Below are positions 55,431 through 64,000 of a DNA stretch of 64,000 nt, piece by piece. This DNA is from Stomoxys calcitrans (lineage: Eukaryota > Arthropoda > Insecta > Diptera > Muscidae). The stretch covers positions 61,306,930-61,370,929 of the forward strand of contig NC_081552.1 of the NCBI RefSeq assembly GCF_963082655.1. The letters are read 5' to 3'. The stretch's first letter is position 1. Every line of letters begins with the position of its first letter. The notes below the pieces were generated by a model, which did not search any database, was not told where the DNA came from, and saw only the letters and a list, made by a program, of their open reading frames with translations. The translations under genes were made by a program, and so were the position numbers.

Positions 55431-55976
55431 GAACCCATAAAGTATATATTGTATATTCTTGATCGGCATTACATTTTAAGTCGATCTGGCCATGTCCGTC
55501 CGTCCGTCTGTCAGTCGAAAGCAAGTAATCTTTTGAAGGAGTAAAGCTAGGCGCACAAATAATTCTTATAAGTGTAGGTCAGTTGTGATTGTAAATGGAC
55601 CAAATCGGTCCATATTTTGATATAGCTGCCATATAAACCGATCTTCGGTCTTGACTTTTAGAGCCTCGCGTGGTGTTTTGGTACCATTTCTAACAGCTGT
55701 ATGGTTCAATCGGTTCATAACCTGATATAGCAGCCACATAAACCAATATTGGGTCTTGACTTCTTGAGCCTCTAGAGAGCGCGATTCCGATTTGGCTGTA
55801 TTTTTGCACGTAGTGTTTTTGTATCACTTTTAAAAACTGTGCGAAAAATGGCGAAAATTGGTACATAACCTAATAAAGCTGTCATACAAACCGATCTGGA
55901 ATCTTGACTTCTTGAGCCTCTAGTGATCGAAATTCTAGTCGAATTTAACTGAAATTTAGGACGTGATTTTTTTGTT
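55431..55976 (+). repeat. Old family A part
   Basis: It begins inside the left module (ACCCATAAAGTATATATTG, TGTCCGTCCGTCCGTCTGTC) and continues with three eroded units to 55970. It is interrupted by the A' left end at 55977. Confidence 0.6.
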
Positions 55977-57489
55977 ATACCCACCACCGAAGGATGGGGG
56001 AATATTCATTTTGTCATTCCGTTGCCAAAACACATCGAAATATCCATTTCCGACCCTATTAAGTGTGTATATTCTTGATCAGCGTAAAAATCTAAGACGA
56101 TGTAGACATGTCCGTCCGTCTGTCTGTTGAAATCACGCTACAGTTTTTAAATATAGAGATATTGAGCTGAAATTTTTGCACAGATTCTTTTTTTGTCCAT
56201 AAGCAGGTTAAGTTCGAAGATGGGCTATATCGGACTATATCTTGATATAGCCCCCATATAGACCGATCCTCAGATTTAGGATCTTAGGCCCATAAAAGCC
56301 ACATTTATTATCCGATTTCGCTGAAGTTTGGGACAGTGAGTTGTCTTAGGCCCTTCGACTTCCTTCGTTAAATTGGCTCAGATCGGTTCAGATTTGGATA
56401 TAGCTGCCATATAGACCAATCCTCCGGTTTAGGGTCTTAGGCCCACAAAAGCCACATTTATTATCCGATTTTGATGAAATTCGGGACACTGAGTTATGTT
56501 AGGCCCGTCGACATCCTTCGTTAATTTGGCTTATATTGGTCCAGATTTGGATATAGCTGCCATATAGATCGATCCTCCGATTTATGGTGTAAGGCCCATA
56601 AAAGCCACATTCATTATCCGATTTTGCTGAAATTTGGGACAGTGAGTTGTGTTAGGCATATTTCTTCAATTTGGTCGACATTTGACATATTTCTTCAATT
56701 TGGTCGAGATCGGTTCAGATTTAGATATAGCTGCCATATAGACCGATTTCTTGATATATGGTTTTGGGCTCATTTATTGTCTGATGTCGCCGAAATTTGG
56801 AACAGTGAGTTTAGTTAAGCCCCTTGACATACTTCTGCAATATCGAACAGATCGGTCCAGATTTGGATATAGCTGCCTTATAGACCGGTATCTAGGTTTT
56901 AGGTGTTGGGGCGATAAAAGACGCATTTATTGTCCGATGTCGCTAAAATTTGACACAGTGAGATTGGTTAGGCTCTTCGACGTCTTTCTTCAATTTCGCC
57001 CAGATCGGTCCAGATTTGCATATAACTGCCGATCTCTCGATTTAAGGTTTAGGGCCCATAAAAGAGGCATTTATTGTCCGATTTCGCCGAAATTTGGGAC
57101 AGTGCTTTGTGTTAGGCTTTTCAACATTTTTATGCAACTTGGCCCAAATCGGTCCAGATTTGGATATAGCTGCCATGTAGACCGATATCTCGATTTAAAG
57201 TCTTGGCCCCATAAAAGGCGCATTCATGGGGCCAATGTAGACCGATATCTCGATTTAAAGTCTTGGCCCCATAAAAGGCGCATTTATAATCCGATTTCAC
57301 TGAAATTTGATACAGTGACTTATGTTAGGCTTTTCGACATCGTGTCGTATATAGTTCAGATCGGTATGTGGTATATGAGTATAAGGTATGAAATTTTCAC
57401 CGAATTTTGATGAAAGGTGGTTTACATATATACCCGAGATGGTGGGTATCCAAAGTTCGGCCCGGCCGAACTTAACGCCTTTTTACTTG
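55977..57489 (+). mobile_element. Family A' element, complete (1513 bp)
   Basis: Left end ATACCCACCACCGAAGGATGG at 55977, a short GTCCGTCC tract near 56110, and units with ATATAGC at 56398 and 56551 (153 apart) and 56725 (longer by 21 because CATATTTCTTCAATTTGGTC is duplicated). A second local duplication at about 57175-57290 repeats ATGTAGACCGATATCTCG. The right end is GGTGGTGGGTATCC, AAAGTTCGGCCCGGCCGAAC and ACTTG at 57485-57489. It is the best reference copy for this subfamily. Confidence 0.8.
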
Positions 57490-57496
57490 TTTTTTT

Positions 57497-59402
57497 ATAC
57501 CCTCCACCATAGGATGGGGGGTATACTAATTTCGTCATTCTGTTTGTAACTACTCGAAATATTCGTCTGAGACCCCATAAAGTATATATATTCTTGATCG
57601 TCGTGACATTTTATGTCGATCAAGCCATGTCCGTCCGTCTGTCCGTCCGTCCGTCCGTCTGTCTGTCGAAAGCACGCTAACTTCCGAAGGAGTCGATTAA
57701 GCAGCTTGAAATTTTGCACAAATACTTCTTATTAGTGTAGGTCAGTTGGTATTGTAAATGGGCCATATCGGTCAATGTTTTGATATAGCTGCCATATAAA
57801 CCGATCTTGGGTCTTGACTTCTAGAGCCTCTAGAGTGTGCAATTCTTATCCGATTGGAATGAAATTTTGCACGATGTGTTTAATTATGATATCCAATATT
57901 TGTGCCAAGTCTGGTTCGAATCGGCCCATAACCTGATATAGCTGCCATATAAACCGATCTTGGGTCTTGACTTCTTGAGCCTCTAGAGGGCGCAATTCTT
58001 ATCCGATTGGAATGAAATTTTGCACGATGTGTTTTGTTGTGATATCCAAGAACTGTGCCAAGTCTAGTTCGAATCGGTCTATAACCTGATATAGCTGCCA
58101 TATAAACCGATATTGGGTCTTGACTTCTTGAGCCTCTGGAGAGCGCAATTCTTATCCGATTGGAATGAATTTTGCACGATGTGTTTTGTTATGATGTCCA
58201 ACAACTGTGCCAAGTCTGGTTCGAATCGGTCCATAACCTGATATAGCTGCCATATAAACCAATCTTGGGTCTTGACTTCTTGAGCCTCTAGAGTGCGCAA
58301 TTCTTATCCGATTGGAATGAAATTTTGCACGATGTGTTTTGTTATGATATCCAAGAACTGTGCCAAGTATGGTTCAACTCGATTCATAACTTGATATATC
58401 TGCCATATAAACCGATCTTGAGTCTTGACTTCTTGAGCCTCTAGAGTGCGCAATTCTTATCCGATTGGAATGAAATTTTGCACGATGTGTTTTGTTATGA
58501 TATCCAAGAACTGTGCCAAGTATGGTTCAAATCGGTTAATAACCTGATATAGCTGTCATATAAACCGATCTTGGGTCTTGACTTCTTGAGCCTCTAGAGG
58601 GGGCAATTGAATTGGATTGGAATGAAATTTTGCACGACGTGTTTTGTTATGATATCCAACAACTGTGCCAAGTATGGTTCAAATCTGTTCATAACCTGAT
58701 ATAGCTGTCATATAAACCCATCTGGGGACTTGACTTCTTGAGCTTCTAGAGAGCGCAATTCCTATCCGATTTGGCTGAAATTTTCCATGAAGTATTTTAT
58801 TCTTACTTTCAACAACTGTGCTAAGAATAATTCAAATCGGTTCATAACCTGATATAGCTGCCATATAAACCGATCTGTGATCTTAAATTCTTGAGCCTCT
58901 AGAGGACGCAATTGTTATCTGATTTGGCTGAAATTTAGCATGACGTGTTTTGTTATGGCTTTCAACAACTGTGCTAAGAATAATTCAAATCGGTCCATAA
59001 CCTGATATAGCTGCCATATAAACCGATCTGGGGTCTTGTCTTCTTGAGCTTCTAGAGGTCGCAATTATTATTCGATTTGCCTGAAATTTTATAAGACGGA
59101 TCCTCTCTGACCATCAACATACGTGTGTATTATGGTCTGAGTCGGTCTATAGCCCGATACAGCACCCATATAAATTGATCCCCCTCTTTTACTTCTTGAG
59201 CCCCCAAATGGCGCAATTCTTATTCGCATTGGCATTTTACACAGGTCTCCAACATATAATTTAATTGTGGTCCAAACCGGACCATATCTTGATATCGCAC
59301 TAATAGCAGAGCAAATCTTTTCTTATATCCGTTTTGCCTAAGAAGAGATACCACGCAAAGAACTCGGCAAATGCAATTCATGGTGGTGGGTATATAACAT
59401 TG
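57497..59402 (+). mobile_element. Family A element directly abutting A'
   Basis: Left end ATACCCTCCACCATAGGATGG at 57497, only seven Ts after the A' terminus. A short (GTCC)n, about ten units with a CACGATGTGTTT variant shared by five neighbours, and a right module that ends at GGTGGTGGGTATATAACATT (59402) without the GC palindrome or ACTTG. Confidence 0.75.
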
Positions 59403-59690
59403 TTACTCAACAAAATATTTATCTGAACCCCATCAAAGTAAGTATATTCTTCATTGTCTAGACATTCTAAGGCAATATAGCAATGTCCACCATCAGTCTG
59501 TAGAAAGCACGCTTACTTTTGAAGGAGTTAGGCTAGGCTCTTGAAAGTTTGCAAAAACACTTCATATAATAGTATTTAGTTCAAATGGGCCAAATATGTT
59601 TATATTTTGATATAGCTGCCATATAAACCGGACTTCCGATTTTACTTCTTGAACCTCTAAAAGCACCTATATTATTTCATCTGGCCACCT
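59403..59690 (+). repeat. Old family A left-module fragment
   Basis: GTTACTCAACAAAATATTTATC, CCCATCAAAGTAAGTATATTC and TAGAAAGCACGCTTAC are eroded left-module sequence, with one unit (GATATAGCTGCCATATAAACC) near 59610. Confidence 0.5.
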
Positions 59691-59990
59691 ATGACGATGA
59701 ACGCCTGGCTTCGAATCCTGGCGAGAACATCAGAGAAAAATTTAAAGCGGTGGGTTTACCCTCCAAATGCTGCCGCCGTTTATGATGTACTGTGCCATGC
59801 ATAGAAACTAAATAAAAACTTCTCCCCAGAGAGGTGTCGCACAGCGGCACTCCCTTCAGACTCGGCTATAAAAAGAAGGCCCCTTATCATTGAGCTTAAA
59901 ACATGAATCGGACAGCACTCTTTGATTTGTGAGAAGTTTATCCCTATTCTTTAACGGAATGTTCATGGGCAAATTTGCATTCAGTCATTC
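59691..59990 (+). mobile_element. SINE-like element, copy 2
   Basis: Same family as 53086-53298 but longer at the 3' end (TTGTGAGAAGTTTATCCC, GGAATGTTCATGGGCAAATT). CTTCGAATCC at about 59709 is the B-box-like core. Frames are short. A tRNA-derived SINE is the best guess; the A box is not clear. Confidence 0.5.
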
Positions 59991-60284
59991 CGTTTGCAAC
60001 ACAACGCAATATCCATTTCCGACCATCCATAGTAGATATTTCAGATCGTCATAAAATTCAACGATGTCCATGTGTCTATCCGTCCGCCTGTTGTAATCAC
60101 TCTAAAGTCTTCAAAAATTGATATATTGAGATGAAATGTGGCTCATATACGTCTTTTTGCTTCACGCAGGTTAAGTTCTTGAACGGGCCAAATCAGACCA
60201 TATTGGGATATAGCTGCCATCTGCTGCCAGCTGCCAGCTGACCCATCTGCCGATTTAGGGTCTGAAACCCACAAAAACATTTAT
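59991..60284 (+). repeat. Old family A'-like fragment
   Basis: TCGTCATAAAATTCAACGATG, CTATCCGTCCGCCTGTTG and GGATATAGCTGCCATCTGC are left-module and unit sequence. CAGCTGCCAGCTG at 60228 is a small local duplication. Confidence 0.45.
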
Positions 60285-60815
60285 TATCCGATCGCCTCCA
60301 ATAGGTTATTTGACCTATCAAAACAATGGGGAATCAAGTGATAGATTTTTTTTTGAGTTGAGTGCGTCATTCAAATTTGTGCTCAAGTGGCAGTGTGGCG
60401 CACAACCCTCATATAGACGCCCGTAACAAACGGCTGTATACACCATTCATGACAATATGAGGTTAAATGAAAGATATAAGGTTGTGCGAATCTGATATCA
60501 TTATTCTGCTCATATATCTAGTGGACCACCTCACCCCAAAACAGTCGATCAATTATAACGACCTAACGGGACAATAACATTCGAAATAATAACATTCTGC
60601 GTGAAAGCAGGAGTTACAAACCTTAAAGATAAGGTTGAAACCATTTTTAGCTCACCGCTCGACGAGACCAAACGACGTGTTGCTGGGCAACACTTTTTTC
60701 ATCAAGAGTTTTACACGGTAAGAACTATCGCCACCGCACCAAATATATAGACTGGCAAATTAGTTTTTTACCACAGAGAATCGTTTAATATAGCAATTTA
60801 ATATGATTTAAAAAC
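60285..60815 (-). repeat. Family C repeat, minus strand
   Basis: Inverse of 20973-21540 and 2628-3160: CGCCTCCAATAGG, AATCAAGTGATAGA, CGTGTTGCTGGGCAACAC, GACTGGCAAATTAG and CGTTTAATATAGCAATTTAA all correspond. It is bounded on both sides by A'-like sequence, so it is probably inserted in it. Confidence 0.6.
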
Positions 60816-61236
60816 AACAAACAGAACAGTTAGTTGCTTTAAGCCTCCCGACATACGACTTAAATATGGTTCAGATCAGTCTATATTCAGCTATAACTGT
60901 CATATAGACCTATCTGCTGATTTATGTTCTTAAGCCCAGTCAGTCTATATTCAGCTATAGCTGTCATATAGACCATTAGACTGATTTATATTCTTAAGTC
61001 CATAAAAGCCGCAATTATTATTCAATTTCGCTAAAATTTTAAATATTGAGTTGCTTTATGCCTTCCTTCATCACGTCTAAATATGGTCCAGATCGGACAA
61101 TATTAAGATATATCTGCCATGTAAACCGATCTGGCGATTGAGGGTCTTAAACCCATGAAATTCGCAATTATTATCTGACTTCGCTAAAATTTTAAATATT
61201 GAGTTGTGTTAAGCCTCCCGGCATCCGACTTAAATA
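60816..61236 (+). repeat. Old family A'-like units, interrupted
   Basis: TATTCAGCTATAACTGTCATA occurs twice (about 60890 and 60950) as a roughly 65-bp tandem duplication, followed by units with AGTTGCTTTA-GCCTYCC. The mariner-type element interrupts it in TTAAATATG; the continuation TGATTCAGATCGGAC is at 61846-61885. Confidence 0.5.
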
Positions 61237-61843
61237 AAGGGTGATTTTTTTGAGGTTAGGATTTTCATGCATTAGTATTTGACAGATCACGTGGGATTTC
61301 AGACATGGTGTCAAAGAGAAAGATGCTCAGTATGCTTTGACATTTCATCATGAATAGACTTACTAACGAGCAACGCTTGCAAATCATTGAATTTTATTAC
61401 CAAAATCAGTGTTCGGTTCGAAATGTGTTCATTCACCGTAACGTTGCGTCCAACAGCATCTTTGAAAAAATACGGTCCAATGGTTCCACCAGCGTACAAA
61501 CCACACCAAACAGTGCATTTTTCGGGATGCATGGGCAGTTCTTGAACGGCTTCTGGTTGCTCTTCACTCCAAATGCGGCAATTTTGCTTATTTACGTAGC
61601 CATTCAACCAGAAATGAGCCTCATCGCTCAACAAAATTTGTCAAAATTTGAACACATTTCGAACCGAACACTGATTTTGGTAATAAAATTCAATGATTTG
61701 CAAGCGTTGCTCCTTAGTAAGTCTATTCATGATGAAATGTCAAAGCATACTGAGCATCTTTCTCTTTGACACCATGTCTGAAATCCCACGTGATCTGTCA
61801 AATACTAATGCATGAAAATCCTAACCTCAAAAAAATCACCCTT
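61237..61843. mobile_element. Tc1/mariner-type foldback element, copy c (607 bp)
   Basis: TA duplications at 61235-61236 and 61844-61845. The arms 61237-61430 and 61650-61843 are 194 bp each. The plus-strand arm reads MNRLTNEQRLQIIEFYYQNQ from 61350, then CSVRNVF, and the inverted arm reads the same on the minus strand from 61729. On the minus strand the arm runs in frame through NVFKF, one TGA stop, and into QILFSDEAHFWLNG of the centre. So the element descends from a transposase gene with a large internal deletion. Confidence 0.85.
61311..61634 (-). pseudogene. Transposase central fragment in foldback element c
   Basis: FSDEAHFWLNGYVNKQNC (first catalytic Asp), IWSEEQPEAVQELPMHPEK and GLYAGGTIGPYFFKDAVG, then GRNVTVNEH fused to antisense of the arm. 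It differs from copy a at a few positions (I to T in YAGGT; L for F at the start). The other two catalytic residues are missing. Confidence 0.75.
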
Positions 61844-61890
61844 TATGATTCAGATCGGACAATATTTTTAATTGCTATAGGAAAATTAAA

Positions 61891-63199
61891 CAAGTAAAAG
61901 CGTGCTAAGTTCGGCCGGACCGAATCTTATATACCCTCCACCATGGATCGCATTTGTCGAGTTCTTTTCCCGGCATCTCTTCTTAGGCAAAAAAAAAGGA
62001 TATAAGAAAAGATTTGCTCTGCTATTAGAGCGATATCAACATATGGTTCGGTTTGGACCACAATTAAATTATATGTTGGAGACCTGTGTAAAATTTCAGC
62101 CAATTCGAATAAGAATTGCGCCCTTTGTGGGCTCAAGAAGTAAAATAGAGAGATCGATTTATATGGGAGCTGTATCGGCCTATAGACCAATTCAGACCAT
62201 AATAAACACGCATGTTAATGGTCATGAGAGAATCCGTCGTACAAAATTTCAGGCAAATCGGATAATAATTGCGACCTCTAGAGGCTCAAGAAGTCAAGAT
62301 CCCAGATCGGTTTATATGGCAGCTATATCAGGTTATGAACCGACTTGTACTTTATTTGACATAGTTGTTGAAAGTAACAATAAAAAACGTCTTACGAAAT
62401 TTCAGCCAAATCGGATAGAAATTGAGCCCTCTAGAAGCTCAAGAAGTCAAGACCCCAGATCTGTTTATATGACAGCTATATCAGGTTGTGAACCGATTTG
62501 AACCATATTTGACACAATAGTTGGATATCATAACAAAATACTACGTGCCAAATTCATTCAAATTGGATAAGAATTGCGCCCTCTAGAGGCTCAAGAAGTC
62601 AAGACCCAAGATCGGTTTATATGACAGCTATATAAGGTTATGAACCGATTTGAACTATACTTGGCACAGTTGTTGGATATCATAACAAAACACGTCGTGC
62701 AAAATTTCATTCCAATCGGATAAGAATTGCGCACTCTAGAGGATCAAGAAGTCAAGACCCCAGATCGGTTTATATGGCAGCTATATCAGGTTATGAACTG
62801 ATTTGAACCATACTTGGCACAGTTGTTGGATATTATAACAAAACACGTCGTGCAAAATTTCATCCCAATCGGATAAGAATTGCGCACTCTAGAGGCTCAA
62901 AAAGTCAAGACCCAAGATCGGTTTATATGGCAGCTATATCAAAACATGGACCGATATGGCCCATTTACAATACCAACCGACCTACACTAATAAGAAGTAT
63001 TTGTGCAAAATTTCAAGCGGCTAGCTTTAAGTTAGCGTGCTTTCGACAGACAGACGGACGGACGGACATGGCTAGATCGACATAAAATGTCGCGACGATC
63101 AAGAATATATATACTTCATGGGGTCCCAGACGAATATTTCGAGTAGTTACAATCAGAATGACGAAATTAGTATACCCCCCATCTTATGGTGGAGGGTAT
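61891..63199 (-). mobile_element. Family A element, complete, minus strand
   Basis: Inverse right end from CAAGTAAAAGCGTGC (61891), palindrome variant TTCGGCCGGACCGAA, six units, a short tetranucleotide tract near 63050 and an inverse left end CTTATGGTGGAGGGTAT ending at 63199. The 199-codon plus-strand frame at 61902-62501 spans right end and units and is a repeat-derived frame, not a gene. Confidence 0.8.
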
Positions 63200-63243
63200 A
63201 AAAAACATATATAATTCAGAATCGATAGTACGGCCCATATAAT

Positions 63244-63835
63244 TTAATATTTGGAGATTATTTCATGCAAATGTTGACCGTGACTGCGCCTCAAATGGTC
63301 CATCCGCTTTGTCCAATTTTGGCATACTCTTTCCAACATTTCGGCCGGTATCTCAATTGAAGCCGGTTTATCTATAACATGAGCTTTGACATAGCCCCAC
63401 AAAAAATAGTCTAAAGGCGTTAAGCCGCACGATCTAGGCGGCCATTTGACCGGTCCTGGACATGAAATAAATGTTCACCGAACTCACCTCTCAATAAGTC
63501 CTTTGTTATGCGTATTATGTGGCATGTGGCACCGTCTTGTGGAAACCACATGTAGTGCAAGTCATGCTCTTGCATTTTGCGTTACGATTCCTATCATCCT
63601 TGAAGACGTACGGTCATATGATGCCACCAGTACATAAACCGCACCAAACTATGACTTTTTCTGGGTGCATTGGTAGCTCTTGCAATGCTTCTAGCTGGTC
63701 TTCACTCCAAAATCGACAATTCTGCTTATTTACTTGCCTATTGAGGCAAAAATAAGCTTCGGCGCTCAATGGAAGAAGCGCGCGATGAACTTTCTTAACA
63801 ATTTGCAAGCTTTGCTCGTTTGTAAGAAGGTTCAT
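63244..63835 (-). pseudogene. Decayed mariner-type transposase (DD41D-like spacing)
   Basis: Starting at 63835: MNLLTNEQSLQIV, a deletion of roughly 110 codons, then PLSAEAYFCLNRQVNKQNC, MHPEKVIVWCGLCTGG, frame changes, FPQDGATCH (second Asp), PPRSCGLTPLDYFLWGYVK (third Asp) and HLHEIISKY before the stop at 63244-63246. The first catalytic Asp is Ala (SAEAYF against SDEAHF in the foldback elements). Allowing a one-base loss near 63475, 41 residues separate the second and third Asp, the spacing reported for the rosa group of Tc1/mariner. It is related to the foldback elements but not their source. The element's inner end is TCACCCCT then TA at about 63937; the other end is not clear. Confidence 0.75.
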
Positions 63836-63937
63836 GGTTAAATTATAGACCAAACTTAAAATGTTTGGCAGTGAAACAAAACGCAAAACGTGCGTGAGCA
63901 TTTTAAACCCATGATAATGGCTAAAATATCACCCCTT

Positions 63938-64000
63938 AGCTGTCATATAGACCGATCTGTCGATTTAGGACTTAGTCCCATAAAAAGCGGATTTGTTGCC
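63938..64000 (+). repeat. Family A'-like unit, cut by the window end
   Basis: AGCTGTCATATAGACCGATC and TGTCGATTTAGGACTTAGTC resume after the mariner-type element's TA. Confidence 0.5.

Noticed and set aside
61902..62501. 199-codon open frame, and many 60-150-codon frames with RSQDPRSVYMAAISGYGPI-type peptides on both strands
   Set aside because: They lie wholly in family A repeats. The 153-bp unit is a multiple of three, so a frame stays open from unit to unit by structure. There is no domain, start context or splice signal, and frames occur on both strands.
1..64000. tRNA, rRNA and conserved host protein genes
   Set aside because: I looked for tRNA boxes, rRNA-like blocks and multi-exon conserved proteins. 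Only the B-box-like cores of the SINE-like copies and transposon proteins were found.

Overview
The window is non-coding, repeat-saturated chromosomal DNA from a eukaryote, most likely a muscid or other calyptrate fly (house fly, stable fly or horn fly type). The basis is inference: dispersed repeats built on the core TATAGCTGCCATATAAACCG, insect-type mariner and non-LTR elements, a 66-nt GT-AG intron and an Inr+DPE promoter. The species cannot be fixed from sequence alone. There is no convincing host gene, tRNA or rRNA gene. Nearly everything is mobile DNA, often nested, plus one 200-base assembly gap (31268-31467).

The dominant component, called family A here, occurs about 20 times on both strands. 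An intact copy has a left end opening with ATACCCTCCACCAT in a hairpin, a (GTCC)n tract, a variable array of a 153-bp unit, and a right end carrying the inverse 14-mer, a GC palindrome (TTCGGCCCGGCCGAA) and a terminal ACTTG. An older subfamily (A') has the same plan and the same 153-bp period (1-562, 51367-52556, 55977-57489). Families B (about 130-bp degenerate tandem units, best at 28264-30490) and C (2495-3480, 20969-22082, 27894-28263, minus strand at 60285-60815) fill much of the rest.

Region by region: 0-8.5 kb holds nested and rearranged family A, including an internally inverted mosaic at 5502-7592. At 8587-18.8 kb there is a direct tandem duplication (4.6 kb and 5.25 kb copies plus a partial third). 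Its breakpoints lie in family A left ends, and one copy carries a clean extra 838-bp insertion. 19-31 kb alternates families A, C and B. 31.8-34 kb has a decayed LINE and a mariner-type foldback element. 34-40 kb is family A with two single-copy islands. At 40074-41426 an intact element with 25-bp terminal inverted repeats carries one intact two-exon gene for a Myb/SANT-like protein. At 44639-48550 there is an apparently full-length non-LTR retrotransposon with both ORFs open. 50-64 kb is older A', two SINE-like pieces, LINE fragments, another mariner-type foldback and a decayed mariner-type transposase.

The only intact coding capacity belongs to the LINE (ORF1 with a PHD-like finger, ORF2 with endonuclease plus reverse transcriptase) and to the Myb/SANT element. 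The most distinctive signals are a correctly phased -1 slippery heptamer joining LINE ORF1 to ORF2, an Inr/DPE pair at exact spacing at the LINE 5' end, the transposase-less Myb-only element with repeated subterminal motifs, and the co-varying inverted termini and fixed 153-bp period of family A.
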